Below, one piece after another: positions 1-9,153 of a DNA stretch of 64,000 nt (its first letter is position 1; every line of letters starts with the position of its first letter). The DNA is from Polaribacter batillariae (GTDB taxonomy: Bacteria; Bacteroidota; Bacteroidia; Flavobacteriales; Flavobacteriaceae), in contig NZ_CP071795.1 in NCBI RefSeq assembly GCF_017498485.1, positions 2,046,001 through 2,110,000 of the forward strand, given 5' to 3'. A model generated the notes under the pieces. The model had not been told where the DNA came from. It was given only the letters and a program-made list of their open reading frames with translations, and did no database searches. A program made the translations under genes and the position numbers.

Positions 1-807
1 TCCTAAATGTCCTAAAGTTTGCGTGCTTAAACTCGATAAAATTTCAGTTCTGGAAGCTTCTTTTGCAAATGTAAATGAAAATAAAGATCCGCTTAAAATT
101 AAACCTCCGTAAATTAGTAATAAGCCTGCTCCTGCAATAAAACCTGCTTTTCTAATGAGTTTTCTTTTGGCATCGAAAGTGGTATGGCTACTATAGTTTA
201 AAGAGATAATAATTACGGCTCCTACAACAACGCCACCAATCGCATCAAACGTTTGGTATCCTTCTAAAATTCCTTCTACAAAAGGAGTTTTAAAAGTAGA
301 AGAATTTACAGTTTCTGATGATGTAAAAAAGGCAATTCCGATAATTATCAGTAAAATCAACACAATAATTGGCGTTAAAAACTTACCTATTAAACCTATT
401 ACTTTCGACCTGTTAATGGCAAAAATAAAGACTAATACAAAGTAAATTACACTTGTTAAAAGTGGTGTAGTTTCAAAAAACGGTTGCACAGTTATTTCGT
501 GTGTAACTGCTGCTGTTCTTGGTGATGGAATTGCGATTGAAATTATATAAATAAAGAAACAATAAACAGTGCTAAAAAGTGGCGAAACCTTTTTACCAAA
601 ATCGTACAAAGTACCTTGTAATTTTGCATGCGCAAAAATGGCCAAAATAGGAATGGCAACTGCTGTTAATGCAAAACCCAACACAACAATCCACCAATCT
701 GAACCAGAATTTGCACCTAGAGATGGAGGTAAAATTAAGTTTCCTGCGCCAAAAAAAAGCGAGAAAAGCGCAAAACCGGCAATCCAAATTTCTTTTGTTT
801 GGTTCAA
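1..807 (-). CDS. brnQ: Branched-chain amino acid transport carrier, BrnQ/LIVCS family (3' end outside window)
   Basis: Reading the minus strand from position 807 gives 269 codons without a stop, running off the window edge. The start NQTKEIWIAGFALFSLFFGA and the following GNLILPPSLG are typical of the N-terminus of LIVCS-family carriers, inner-membrane proteins that import leucine, isoleucine and valine with a cation. Several hydrophobic membrane segments follow. The start is a TTG at 807-805; no ATG or GTG lies between the upstream stop and the conserved N-terminus. It begins only one base after the stop of the serine hydrolase gene, so the two are probably cotranscribed. The family assignment is firm; substrate preference is inferred from family. 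Confidence 0.85.
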   Translation of the reverse strand, partial: MNQTKEIWIAGFALFSLFFGAGNLILPPSLGANSGSDWWIVVLGFALTAVAIPILAIFAHAKLQGTLYDFGKKVSPLFSTVYCFFIYIISIAIPSPRTAAVTHEITVQPFFETTPLLTSVIYFVLVFIFAINRSKVIGLIGKFLTPIIVLILLIIIGIAFFTSSETVNSSTFKTPFVEGILEGYQTFDAIGGVVVGAVIIISLNYSSHTTFDAKRKLIRKAGFIAGAGLLLIYGGLILSGSLFSFTFAKEASRTEILSSLSTQTLGHLG

Positions 808-808
808 A

Positions 809-2359
809 TTAGTTTACTTTTTTTAGGTTTAAATGTTCAAAGTCGAAACTAAAATCGGTAATTGGTGCTATAAACTTCATCGTTGCACTTTTTGCATTGC
901 CTTTTTCATCAAACATAAAATTTACAAAAACATCGGCATCAAAACTTCTATTGTTCCATTTTGCAACGTAGGTTGTGTAATTATAAGGTAATAATTCGCC
1001 AATAATATCTGTAGATCTTTTGCTTTTTATGGTGTATGTAGTTCCATCAAAAGAAATGATTACATCGCCAAACCAAGCATCGTTATAAGTACCCACAATT
1101 TGGCTTGGTTTTGGTAAACTTTTATTCGTTTTAGCCAAAGCAACTTTGTTGTAAACACTTGCTTTTATACTATCGTTGTATTTTAAATATTGGGCATTTT
1201 TATTTCCATAGGTTTGTAGCCAATTTCTATCTTCATAGCCTAAATAACTGTCTTTTATGGTATTTGTAATGGTGTTAAATGCGTTTCCATTCATTTGATT
1301 TGTAAGTACTATAATTCCTAAATTTAAATCTGGAATCATCGTAAATTGTGTTACAGTACCTAACAAACCACCTGTGTGATAGACTTGTTTGTATCCGCCT
1401 TTTACATCTGTTAAAAACCAACCCAAACCATACCCTCTAAAATTGGAATCGTACCAGTCGTTTTTACCCACTTTTAAAGGTGTTTGCAATTGCCAAAGTT
1501 CGTGAAATTGCTTCGAACTTAACAAGCGTTTTCCATCTTCTGTAACAGCATCATTCATTAAAAATTTTGCCCAAGTAAGCATGTCTTTTACGTTACTTAC
1601 AATTCCTCCTGCAGCATTTGCTGTTTCGCTCCAATCATGAGGAATTTGAACTACTTTTCCTTCAGTTCTTGTGTGTGCATCAATAATATTGGTGCGGTTT
1701 GTAACTCTGTTGTAAGAAGCTTTACTGTTGTTCATTCCAACAGGTTTCATTATTTTTTGTTCGATAAATTCTTCCCAAGAAAGCCCACTTACACGTTTTA
1801 AAACTTCACCAGCAATAATAAACATATTGTTGTTATAAGCAAATTTACTTCGAAAGGAACTTTCTGGTTTTAAGTGTTTTACATTGTCAATCACATCTGT
1901 AACTGTAAAATCGTTTCCTTCAGGAAAAAACATTAAATCTCCTGCACCTAAAGCCATTCCACTTCTGTGTGTAACCAAATCTCTAACCGTAAATTCTTGA
2001 GTTACCCAAGCATCATATAATTGAAATTCTGGAATGTGTTTTCTTACTTTATCATCCCAATTTAATTTGCCTGCATCTACCATCATCGCCAATGCAAAAC
2101 ACGTAAAACCTTTACTGTTAGAGGCAACTCCAACCAAAGTATTTTCGTTCATGTCTTTTTTTGTGGTTAAAGAACGTACGCCAAAACCTTTGGCATACAC
2201 AATTTCGCCATCTTTTAAAATTCCGACAGAAATACCAGGAACATCGAAAGTAGTGAGAGTTTCTTGAATTAATTTGTCTAGTTTTTTATCTTTTATTTGG
2301 GCAGTAAGAAAGGTTGACGATAACAGAAAAGCGAAAATGAATCTTTTTATAAATTTCAT
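809..2359 (-). CDS. Serine hydrolase, class C beta-lactamase/DD-peptidase fold, with C-terminal extension
   Basis: 516 residues with a signal peptide (residues 1-20, ending SSTFLTAQ), so the protein is exported. The SxxK nucleophile motif is S80-N-S-K83 (in VGVASNSKGF), the second motif is probably the YNN in AYNNNMF, and HTGG serves as the third (KTG-like) motif. After the catalytic domain about 110 residues form a DUF3471-like beta domain. Such proteins are periplasmic or surface esterases/peptidases, often of unknown substrate. The gene leads directly into brnQ, which could suggest peptide or D-amino acid processing coupled to uptake; that link is inference. A 12-bp inverted repeat lies just upstream. 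Confidence 0.85.
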   Translation of the reverse strand: MKFIKRFIFAFLLSSTFLTAQIKDKKLDKLIQETLTTFDVPGISVGILKDGEIVYAKGFGVRSLTTKKDMNENTLVGVASNSKGFTCFALAMMVDAGKLNWDDKVRKHIPEFQLYDAWVTQEFTVRDLVTHRSGMALGAGDLMFFPEGNDFTVTDVIDNVKHLKPESSFRSKFAYNNNMFIIAGEVLKRVSGLSWEEFIEQKIMKPVGMNNSKASYNRVTNRTNIIDAHTRTEGKVVQIPHDWSETANAAGGIVSNVKDMLTWAKFLMNDAVTEDGKRLLSSKQFHELWQLQTPLKVGKNDWYDSNFRGYGLGWFLTDVKGGYKQVYHTGGLLGTVTQFTMIPDLNLGIIVLTNQMNGNAFNTITNTIKDSYLGYEDRNWLQTYGNKNAQYLKYNDSIKASVYNKVALAKTNKSLPKPSQIVGTYNDAWFGDVIISFDGTTYTIKSKRSTDIIGELLPYNYTTYVAKWNNRSFDADVFVNFMFDEKGNAKSATMKFIAPITDFSFDFEHLNLKKVN

Positions 2360-2380
2360 GATTGTAGAATTATTTTTAAA

Positions 2381-2413
2381 CGTGAAATATACATATTTTA
2401 GGTATATTTCACG
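2381..2413. promoter_or_regulatory. Perfect 12-bp inverted repeat between divergent genes
   Basis: CGTGAAATATAC at 2381-2392 is exactly repeated in inverse as GTATATTTCACG at 2402-2413 with a 9-bp spacer. It sits between the divergent serine hydrolase and alpha/beta hydrolase genes, 22 bp from the start codon of the former. The symmetry and place suit an operator for a dimeric regulator, or a leader hairpin. No T-run follows, so it is not a typical terminator. Confidence 0.5.
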
Positions 2414-2486
2414 GAATAAATATTTTTTTGAATTAAATATGTTTTAATAATGCCAACCTCCTTTAGGGGTTTAATCGTAAATAATA

Positions 2487-3272
2487 ATGAATCAAAATAT
2501 TACCTTTAAAAACGCAAATATTTCTTTTTCTGACCAAGGAAAAGGAAAAGCAGTTGTGCTTATTCATGGTTTTTTGGAGAATTCTACCATGTGGAAAGAC
2601 ATTATTCCTGAAATTTCTAAAAGAAATAGAGTAATTACCATTGATTTATTAGGTCATGGAAAAACAGATTGTTTAGGGTATGTGCATGCTATGGAATTGT
2701 TTGCAGAAACTGTAGCAGCCGTTTTAAAACATTTAAGAATTCGAAAATGTATCTTAATTGGGCATTCTTTAGGTGGTTATGTAGCGATGGCTTTTGCAGA
2801 AAAAAATCCGCAGAAAGTAAAAGGTTTGTGTTTGATGAATTCTACCTCTAATGAAGATGATGATGAACGCAAAAAATTACGTTTGCGGGCCAATAAAATG
2901 ATTCAGCATAACTTTACAAATATGGTAAGAATGTCTTTTTTGAATTTGTTTGGCGAAGAAAGTAGAACCGAATTTAAAGAAGAAATGAGATCGGCTTTAC
3001 ATGAAGCATTGCAAACGCCAATTCAAGGTTATATTGCAGCACAAGAAGGTATGAGAATTCGTCCAAACAGAAATCATGTTTTAGTTGAAAACGATTTTAA
3101 AAAGTTGATAATTGCCGGAAAAAAAGATCCTGTTTTAGATTTTGAAATGTCTTTAGCTGAAGCTGAAAAAACAAATGCAGAAATTATTGTTTTTTCTGAT
3201 GGTCATATGAGCCATATTGAAAATAAAACTGCGTTAATAAATGCTTTAAAGATTTTTATAAAACTTTGTTAA
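2487..3272 (+). CDS. Alpha/beta-fold hydrolase
   Basis: 261 residues, cytosolic (no signal peptide). The oxyanion motif is HGFLENSTMW near residue 27, the nucleophile elbow is GHSLGG near residue 94, the acid is probably the Asp of GKKDPVLD and the histidine is in DGHMSHIEN near the C-terminus, so the whole triad is visible. Length and motif order match small esterases and related hydrolases of the Abhydrolase_1/6 families. The substrate cannot be told from sequence. It is divergent from the serine hydrolase and followed by a hairpin at 3322-3348, so it is probably monocistronic. Confidence 0.85.
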   Translation: MNQNITFKNANISFSDQGKGKAVVLIHGFLENSTMWKDIIPEISKRNRVITIDLLGHGKTDCLGYVHAMELFAETVAAVLKHLRIRKCILIGHSLGGYVAMAFAEKNPQKVKGLCLMNSTSNEDDDERKKLRLRANKMIQHNFTNMVRMSFLNLFGEESRTEFKEEMRSALHEALQTPIQGYIAAQEGMRIRPNRNHVLVENDFKKLIIAGKKDPVLDFEMSLAEAEKTNAEIIVFSDGHMSHIENKTALINALKIFIKLC

Positions 3273-3321
3273 ACTTACTATTTTATGGTAAAAAACGATT
3301 AATTTTGATTACCTTCTTTCT

Positions 3322-3348
3322 AAAGGATAAGAAAACATTTTATCCTTT
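3322..3348 (+). terminator. Hairpin after the alpha/beta hydrolase
   Basis: AAAGGATAA (3322-3330) pairs with TTATCCTTT (3340-3348) around a 9-nt loop; weaker pairing extends outward. It lies 50 bp after the hydrolase stop. No strong T-run follows, so termination efficiency is uncertain. Confidence 0.45.
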
Positions 3349-3389
3349 AAAAGGAAGTAAATTTTAGTAAATATAAAAATCAAAAAAAA

Positions 3390-4022
3390 ATGAATAAATT
3401 TATCTGTGCATTATCATTCTTAATATTTGTAGGCTGTGGAAATGATAAGAAAAAAAATAAGCTCGAAAACGCTGGTACAAAGAATCAGAAAAAAATCGAG
3501 AAAAAAATAGAAGATTCTTCGGAATCACTATTAAAAAATTCTACCGATTATAAAAATACAGTTTTCGAAACCGATTTCACAGAAACGAAAGCTTATAATT
3601 TTTCGAATTTAAACACAAAAGACCAGTTTACAATAACGATTCCTAAAGGAAAAATTAGCGAAACAGAAAGTAGTCTTACCATAAAAGATGCAGAAGGCAA
3701 TACCATTTTAAAACGTAAATTTGCAACCGAAATGTTTGTTTCTACCTATGCTTTAGAAAACATGAAATCTTACAAAGATGTTATAAATCATATTAAAGAA
3801 AATGTAAAAAACAACCTTGATTCTAATAGAATTTTTAAAGCAGAAACAAGCGATTTAATCTCTAAAGCATCTAAAAGCGAATTTTTAAATTATAATACTT
3901 TTCTAGACTCTAAAAAAAGTAATTTGCCTATTTACGACTTTAAACTTTCTAACGAAATGCACGATTTTTACATCTATTCTAAAAAAGAAAAAAGAGCAGT
4001 TGTAATATTTAATTGTTGTTAG
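3390..4022 (+). CDS. Putative lipoprotein of unknown function
   Basis: 210 residues beginning with a short hydrophobic leader ending in FLIFVGC, a good lipobox with the modified cysteine at residue 16. A Lys/Asn/Glu-rich linker follows, then a domain of about 150 residues with beta-rich character (TKDQFTITIPKGKI, SSLTIKDAEGN) that I do not recognise. The protein is probably anchored in the outer or inner membrane. It is flanked by hairpins on both sides and looks like a single-gene unit. Confidence 0.7.
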   Translation: MNKFICALSFLIFVGCGNDKKKNKLENAGTKNQKKIEKKIEDSSESLLKNSTDYKNTVFETDFTETKAYNFSNLNTKDQFTITIPKGKISETESSLTIKDAEGNTILKRKFATEMFVSTYALENMKSYKDVINHIKENVKNNLDSNRIFKAETSDLISKASKSEFLNYNTFLDSKKSNLPIYDFKLSNEMHDFYIYSKKEKRAVVIFNCC

Positions 4023-4050
4023 TAAGTCTTAAATATTCAAAATACTTTTA

Positions 4051-4091
4051 AAAAATGCAGGTTTCTTGGTAATAAAGAACCCTGCATTTTT
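4051..4091 (+). terminator. Strong hairpin terminator after the lipoprotein gene
   Basis: AAAAATGCAGGTTTCTT (4051-4067) pairs with AAAGAACCCTGCATTTTT (4074-4091) with one bulge, ending in a T-run. With A-runs on one arm and T-runs on the other it could work in both directions. Confidence 0.75.
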
Positions 4092-4144
4092 GTTTACAAT
4101 TAATTTTAGCCTCTTTTTTACGACCAACACAAAAATAATTAATC

Positions 4145-5153
4145 ACCTGAGTTCGATTAAAATTTAGGCATTTTTTTCTAGTAAAAAAGATAGATTTTCA
4201 GTAAATTAAAGTATTGAATTTCAATTTATTAATCTAAAAATCTATCTATGATAATCTACTCTAAAATTACTGAAATTTTCTGTCTTGTTGATGAATTTTG
4301 TAAAGAATATGACCAAATAGTCAGTAAACACCTTTTAGGCAATCCATCAAAACGTCCCAGTGTTATGTCAAATAGCGAGGTAATTACCATTACCATTTTG
4401 TTTCAGCTTAGTGGTTTTAGGACCTTTAAACACTTTTACGTGTATTACTTGCAAAAGCATATGCAAGATGATTTCCCAGCTACAGTTTCATACAATAGAT
4501 TTACAGAACTCATGCAGCAAAACCTCATGCCAATGACTTTATTTTTAAAGACATGTTGTTTAGGTAATTCTACGGGTATTTCTTTTGTAGATTCTACACC
4601 TGTTAGAGTTTGCAGCCCCAAACGAATTAAGAATAATAAAGTATTTAAAGGCATTGCAACCACTGGAAAATCCACTATAGGATGGTTCCATGGCTTTAAA
4701 TTGCATATCGTTATAAATGATAAAGGTGAAATCCTAAACTTCTGCATAACCCAAGCTAATGTTGATGATAGAACGCCATTAAAAAAGAAGTCTTTTTTAG
4801 ATAAAATTTATGGTAAGTTATATGCGGACAAAGGTTATGTTGGAAAAGATTTAATGCAGTTACTTTTTGCTGATGGATTGCATTTAATTACTCATATTAA
4901 AAACAATATGAAGAATTCTTTAATGACAATGAGTGATAAAATTTTACTGCGTAAACGCTCTGTTATTGAAACCGTAAATGACGAACTCAAAAATATTTGT
5001 CAAATTGAACATTCTAGACATAGAAGTTTTACTAATTTCTTGTCAAACATAATCGCAGGTCTTATTGCATATAGCTTTTTACCAAAAAAACCTGCTATAA
5101 AATATCAGACTGTAAAGTCTAATCAGTTGACAATTTATTAATCGAACTCAGGT
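4145..5153 (+). mobile_element. IS982-family insertion sequence, apparently intact
   Basis: The element is bounded by a perfect 16-bp terminal inverted repeat, ACCTGAGTTCGATTAA at 4145-4160 and its complement at 5138-5153. The 5-bp sequence TAATC directly flanks both ends (4140-4144 and 5154-5158), consistent with a target duplication. Length is 1009 bp with one transposase gene, matching the family. It sits in the gap between a terminator and the PLP enzyme gene and seems to break nothing. A short non-autonomous relative with nearly the same ends is at 17134-17326. Confidence 0.9.
4248..5141 (+). CDS. IS982-family DDE transposase
   Basis: 297 residues, full length for IS982. The catalytic acids lie in [19 protein letters not shown] and [13 protein letters not shown], in the usual DDE spacing, within a DUF772/DDE_Tnp_1-like fold. 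The N-terminus ([11 protein letters not shown]) is typical of the family. The stop codon lies inside the right inverted repeat. With intact frame, ends and target duplication the element may still be active. Confidence 0.92.
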   Translation: MIIYSKITEIFCLVDEFCKEYDQIVSKHLLGNPSKRPSVMSNSEVITITILFQLSGFRTFKHFYVYYLQKHMQDDFPATVSYNRFTELMQQNLMPMTLFLKTCCLGNSTGISFVDSTPVRVCSPKRIKNNKVFKGIATTGKSTIGWFHGFKLHIVINDKGEILNFCITQANVDDRTPLKKKSFLDKIYGKLYADKGYVGKDLMQLLFADGLHLITHIKNNMKNSLMTMSDKILLRKRSVIETVNDELKNICQIEHSRHRSFTNFLSNIIAGLIAYSFLPKKPAIKYQTVKSNQLTIY

Positions 5154-5234
5154 TAATCGGTTTTTAAGACTACAAATACAAGGAAAAACTCTAATTAATG
5201 TATCTTGCAAATCGATCTTTAGAAGATAAAAATT

Positions 5235-7079
5235 ATGCATAATAGTAAATTACAGAATTACATAAAAAACGTGTTAGAAAATATGCCAAAAGATTGGCTA
5301 AACCTAACAACACACAGGTTAGATATTTATAATGAAGAATTGGCAAAAACCGAATTTACGCACCAATTTGAAGCTTTATTCGACCATAATAATTTTAAAT
5401 TATCTGCATTAGAAGAATTGCCAACTGCGTACGATTATATTCGATTAGGGCATCCTTTATCTTGTGTTTTAGAATGGGTTATTGGAAATTTACACAAGTT
5501 AAATTTTGAAAACATCATTAGTTTTTCATCTGAAACCATGCCTATTTTGGCAATTTTAAGAACCAATTTATTGGCGAATAAAAAAACTCGAATTTTGTAT
5601 TCTAACAAGTTACCAGCATCTTTTAATACTAAAATTTTAAAAAGTGTTTATGGGTATCAATTTCAATTGAAAAAAGTAGAAAACGTTTCAGCTATTTCTA
5701 AATTCGATGGAAGTACCATTTTTATTGAAGAACAAAATAAAATTTCTTTGCAAAATCTACATTCAAACATCGATTTTCACATCCATATTTATAAAAATTT
5801 GGGCAGTATTTTATTGATAAATGGAGAAGAAAACGAGTCTTACATTTCCGATATTCAACATGTAAGAAGAAGAGAAACCATTGCAATGACGCCTTTTGAT
5901 TGCTTAATTGCTTTGGAAGCGTTCGTAGAAAATACTTCTTTTAAAAAGAAAAATAATGATTTTGAAACGAATAAAAAAAGTGTTTTAAATTCCATCAAAA
6001 AAATTACAGAAACCACTTTAAAACCTTTGGTGGGTTCAAGCGGTTTGTCTGTTCAATACGCAATTATGATGGGTTTGGTACATCATGCACAAGAAAATTA
6101 TCCTAAAAAAGCCATTAAATTTATAGTTCCGCCAAATTGTTATGGAGGCACAAACGACCAAGCAAGGCGTGTTGCTGCTTGTAATGCAAATATAGAAATT
6201 GTAGATTTACCTGTTGATGGCGATAATGATATGGTACAAAGCGTACACACCGTTTTAGAAAAAATTGCCTACGAAGATGCGATTCCGTATATTATTGCAG
6301 AAATTCCTACAAATCCACGAGTGGAAGTTCCAGATTTAATCGAATTAAAAGATGCTTTAAGCAAAGAGCGTAAAACTGCAAATGGCGAAATTGCCATGGA
6401 TCCTGTTTTTATTTTAGACCAAACATTTTGCCCAAATGTTCATTTTTTAGGCGAAGGCGAAATTCTTTCTACAGTTAAAACAATTTCTTATGCAAGTGGA
6501 TCTAAATTTCCGAGTGGCGGAAATTGTACTGCTGGTTATATGGTTGGTAATAATAAAACTGCCAATTTAATAGAGAAAATAGAAATCCACCTAAAACTTT
6601 GTGATAACGAAGCTACAAATTTTCAAATGGAAATCTTGGCAAAACAACTGCCTTCCATGAACCAACGAATTGCAGCTGCTTATAAAAATACGCGCGAATT
6701 TGTAAATTTTATTCACAAAACATTACCAGCAGCAAAAATAAATTTTGTTTCCTCGACACTGGCAAAACAAGGTTTTACCCCTTCTGTTTTTTCTTTAGAT
6801 TTACCAACAAAAGGAAATTCTGCTGAAGAAAAAGAAGCATATAAAAGAAAATTGAATCATAAATTAATCCATTTAATGATTACTGAAATCCCTAATGAGA
6901 GTAAGTATTGTGTAAGTTATGGTCAGTTAAAAGGTTGTTATTGGACCATTCCTGCAACCTCAACACAAGGAACCACTAAAGAAGGCGATAAAGATTATAT
7001 TGCAAGAGTTTCGCTTTCTCCAGATTTAGATTTAGAGCATCATAAAAAAGTGTTTTTAAAGTTTGTAGAAGCGATTTAA
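5235..7079 (+). CDS. Large PLP-dependent Cys/Met-metabolism type transferase
   Basis: 614 residues. The C-terminal two thirds are a fold-type I PLP enzyme of the cystathionine gamma-synthase/beta-lyase superfamily: VPPNCYGGTNDQ, AEIPTNPRVEVPDL, and the Schiff-base lysine K424 in SYASGSKFPSGGNCTAG. It is about 200 residues longer than the standard enzymes because of an N-terminal region (1-260) I cannot assign. There is no signal peptide, so it acts in the cytosol, probably on sulfur amino acids or their O-activated precursors; the exact reaction is not evident. It starts 81 bp after the IS982 element, and the first copy of a cassette-flanking repeat follows it. Confidence 0.8.
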   Translation: MHNSKLQNYIKNVLENMPKDWLNLTTHRLDIYNEELAKTEFTHQFEALFDHNNFKLSALEELPTAYDYIRLGHPLSCVLEWVIGNLHKLNFENIISFSSETMPILAILRTNLLANKKTRILYSNKLPASFNTKILKSVYGYQFQLKKVENVSAISKFDGSTIFIEEQNKISLQNLHSNIDFHIHIYKNLGSILLINGEENESYISDIQHVRRRETIAMTPFDCLIALEAFVENTSFKKKNNDFETNKKSVLNSIKKITETTLKPLVGSSGLSVQYAIMMGLVHHAQENYPKKAIKFIVPPNCYGGTNDQARRVAACNANIEIVDLPVDGDNDMVQSVHTVLEKIAYEDAIPYIIAEIPTNPRVEVPDLIELKDALSKERKTANGEIAMDPVFILDQTFCPNVHFLGEGEILSTVKTISYASGSKFPSGGNCTAGYMVGNNKTANLIEKIEIHLKLCDNEATNFQMEILAKQLPSMNQRIAAAYKNTREFVNFIHKTLPAAKINFVSSTLAKQGFTPSVFSLDLPTKGNSAEEKEAYKRKLNHKLIHLMITEIPNESKYCVSYGQLKGCYWTIPATSTQGTTKEGDKDYIARVSLSPDLDLEHHKKVFLKFVEAI

Positions 7080-7116
7080 AAAATCTACGCAAATTAATTT
7101 TTTTCTTGAAAAACAA

Positions 7117-7152
7117 CAGAAAAGTACAAACCACAAAACCTGTACTTTTCTG
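7117..7152 (+). terminator. Terminator hairpin at start of R1
   Basis: CAGAAAAGTACA (7117-7128) pairs perfectly with TGTACTTTTCTG (7141-7152). It serves as the terminator for the PLP enzyme gene, but its sequence is that of the hairpins that end the toxin cassettes, so it may be the tail of a lost upstream cassette. Confidence 0.7.
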
Positions 7153-7359
7153 CTGTTTCTTTACCAATAAAACTAGGCAATTCCAAAGCTTTTCAATTGG
7201 TATTAAAATATCTTCACAAACCTTAATCAATTTTTCACTTTAAAACAAAAATCTGCCTTTTTACAATTCTTGGTATTTTTAAAACCATTTTTTGATTATA
7301 ATTTATGCTGAAAAAACGATTTTATAAACAACTTGTAATCAGGTAATTAAAAGCCTGCT

Positions 7360-7455
7360 ATCCCTGAGCTCAGGGATAAGCATCCCTGAATTCAGGGAGG
7401 CAAAAAATATACGGTCTTCAGGGATTGACAAGTACTTTTTTATGGTTTATATTTA
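7360..7455 (+). promoter_or_regulatory. Palindromic promoter module, copy 1 (upstream of toxin-like gene 7578)
   Basis: Two palindromes, ATCCCTGAGCTCAGGGAT (7360-7377) and a second with core TCCCTGAATTCAGGGA (7383-7398), then 17 bp, the half-site TTCAGGGAT (7417-7425) overlapping the -33 TTG (7425-7427), exactly 20 bp, and a -7 box TATATTTA (7448-7455). Bacteroidota promoters have TTG near -33 and TAnnTTTG at -7, so this fits except for the last base. The 5' leader to the ATG at 7578 is about 115 nt. Confidence 0.7.
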
Positions 7456-7577
7456 TACCATAATTCATTGTAGAAACAATAAAGTATTAACTACCCTCTA
7501 AATTTAAAGCTTAAAGATTCCCTAAAATATTTCGCTTTTAATAGACATGTGAATATTAATTTTTAAATTTAACCCAT

Positions 7578-9143
7578 ATGAAAAACAGAAAAATCAACTT
7601 TATCAAACTCGGACTTTTTCTATTCGTAGCTACCTTATTCTTATGGAATTGTACTTTAGAGAATAATTCATACGAACCAGAAAATATCGATTTAAATAAC
7701 GTAAAAACTGTATCCTTTAAAGATGCAATTGCACATTTTAATGCTAAAAAAGAAAAAATTAAACAAAAAAAGAATTATTCAAAAAGTACAGAAAATAAAT
7801 TTGAAGTTACTCCTGATTGGAACACCCTAGAATATAATGAAATTGCCTATACCAATGCTCAATTGACTACTGCTAATTCTCAAATAAATAGAAATGGTCA
7901 ATATTCTAGTCAACTATATTTTATTAATGTTAACAACCATATTAGAAATGTAATTTTTACGATCTGGAAAGATGAAGTTGATCAAAAAGGTAATCTCATC
8001 AATGGAAGAATATATTTCAATGATTTAGAAGGTAAGTTCATTGATGGATATCGAGTTGAAAATGGAATTTTCACAAAACGTTTTGTTGTAAAACCACAAA
8101 TTCAAAAAGCTAGTTTTTTCCCTCTTTTTTTTATTCAACAACACAACATAACTGAAGAAGGAGATTGTTGGAATACAGATGTTTTAAATGATTTTGAAGG
8201 TGGTGTTTTAAACGAAGTTGTTATAACTGCTGAAGGTGGAGGAAGTAGTAGTACTGGAGCAGGCCATAGTGATAGCTATAATTGGTATTACACATATGGT
8301 CCTGGAAGTATAAGCTATGGTAGTTACATTAATGGAGCAACATCTACAGGTACTATTGGTGGAGGTGGCAGCTCTAGTTTATCTTCTAGTCAAGTAACTT
8401 CTGCTGCTGCTGCAATTCTTATGGCGGCTCCTATTGAACCTGATGAAAACGGAAAGTGTCCTGAGGGATATACTAAAAACAACGATGGGCTTTGTGTGGA
8501 TGAGGAAGAATTTGAATGGACAGATGAAGATTTTATTGTAATTGAAACTCCTTCGAAAACTATTGACTTAAATAAATATTTGAAATGCTTTGAAAATGCA
8601 AAATCAAGTTCCTCTTTTAGCCTAACTATATACGTAGACCAGCCTATTCCAAATAAAACAGACACATGGACTAACGATGGCACTCTTTTAAATCCTGACA
8701 TAAATGTAGGTCATACTTTTATTTCATTAAATATGTCTGAAAATGGTGTTAATACGACACAAACTTTTGGATTTTATCCGGCGTCAGGAGTTTCTCCAAG
8801 GAATCCTCAAAAAAATGGTGCTTGGGTAGATGATGGTGGGCATAGTTTTGATGTAAGTGCAAAAATAAACTTAAATTTAAACGAATTCCAAAGTCTTATA
8901 AATAGTATTAAAAGTTTAGGAATGCCTACATATAATCTAAATTCTATGAATTGTACAGATGCAGCAATTCAAATTTGTAATACACAAGGTATGAGTTTAC
9001 CTGATACAAACGGAACTTGGCTAGGTGGTGGAGGTAGTAATCCAGGTAATTTAGGTCAGGATATTAGAAATATGTCTAACAACAACTTAACTTATAACAA
9101 ATCTGGTGGTAGTGCCCCTGCTAGTAAAGGAAATTGTAATTAA
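7578..9143 (+). CDS. Lipoprotein polymorphic toxin-like protein with permuted papain-like C-terminus
   Basis: 521 residues. The lipobox ends at C25 (FLWNC). Residues 1-298 (lipoprotein stem, a conserved domain with GKFIDGYRVENG, the motif LNEVVITA, a Gly/Ser-rich linker and a CPEGY Cys motif) are almost identical to the gene at 41604-43256. The C-terminal 200 residues are different: H379 in VGHTFISL precedes C459 in MNCTDAA, the order of a circularly permuted papain/NlpC-P60 (LRAT/PPPDE-like) fold. That catalytic assignment is inference from motif order. A small lipoprotein gene follows 10 bp later. Variable C-terminus plus adjacent small gene is the layout of polymorphic toxins with immunity. 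Confidence 0.7.
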   Translation: MKNRKINFIKLGLFLFVATLFLWNCTLENNSYEPENIDLNNVKTVSFKDAIAHFNAKKEKIKQKKNYSKSTENKFEVTPDWNTLEYNEIAYTNAQLTTANSQINRNGQYSSQLYFINVNNHIRNVIFTIWKDEVDQKGNLINGRIYFNDLEGKFIDGYRVENGIFTKRFVVKPQIQKASFFPLFFIQQHNITEEGDCWNTDVLNDFEGGVLNEVVITAEGGGSSSTGAGHSDSYNWYYTYGPGSISYGSYINGATSTGTIGGGGSSSLSSSQVTSAAAAILMAAPIEPDENGKCPEGYTKNNDGLCVDEEEFEWTDEDFIVIETPSKTIDLNKYLKCFENAKSSSSFSLTIYVDQPIPNKTDTWTNDGTLLNPDINVGHTFISLNMSENGVNTTQTFGFYPASGVSPRNPQKNGAWVDDGGHSFDVSAKINLNLNEFQSLINSIKSLGMPTYNLNSMNCTDAAIQICNTQGMSLPDTNGTWLGGGGSNPGNLGQDIRNMSNNNLTYNKSGGSAPASKGNCN

Positions 9144-9153
9144 AAATAACATT

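Larger units (their letters stand above)
7113..7457 (+). repeat. Cassette-flanking repeat, copy R1 (terminator + spacer + promoter module)
   Basis: This fills most of the gap 7080-7577. It is a direct repeat of 9580-9928 (R2) with scattered differences; parts recur inverted at 40861-41008 (R3) and 45345-45606 (R4). In order: terminator hairpin (7117-7152), a conserved AT-rich stretch including CTAGGCAATTCCAAAGC, then palindromes and promoter (7360-7455). R1 and R2 bracket the toxin-like gene pair and could allow its loss or exchange by homologous recombination. Confidence 0.85.

Noticed and set aside
593..787. 64-residue minus-strand frame and the overlapping plus-strand frame 569-826
   Set aside because: Both lie over brnQ in other frames; the brnQ reading gives a recognisable membrane carrier.
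7360..7425. Palindromes as a short CRISPR array
   Set aside because: Only two or three repeats with 4- and 17-bp gaps, themselves palindromic, and no cas genes; the fixed link to promoter elements explains them better.
8390..8701. 103-residue minus-strand frame inside the toxin-like gene
   Set aside because: Shadow frame; no start context or recognisable domain.
9106..9153. N-terminal extension of the small lipoprotein
   Set aside because: It would put 16 residues before the signal peptide and overlap the toxin-like gene.
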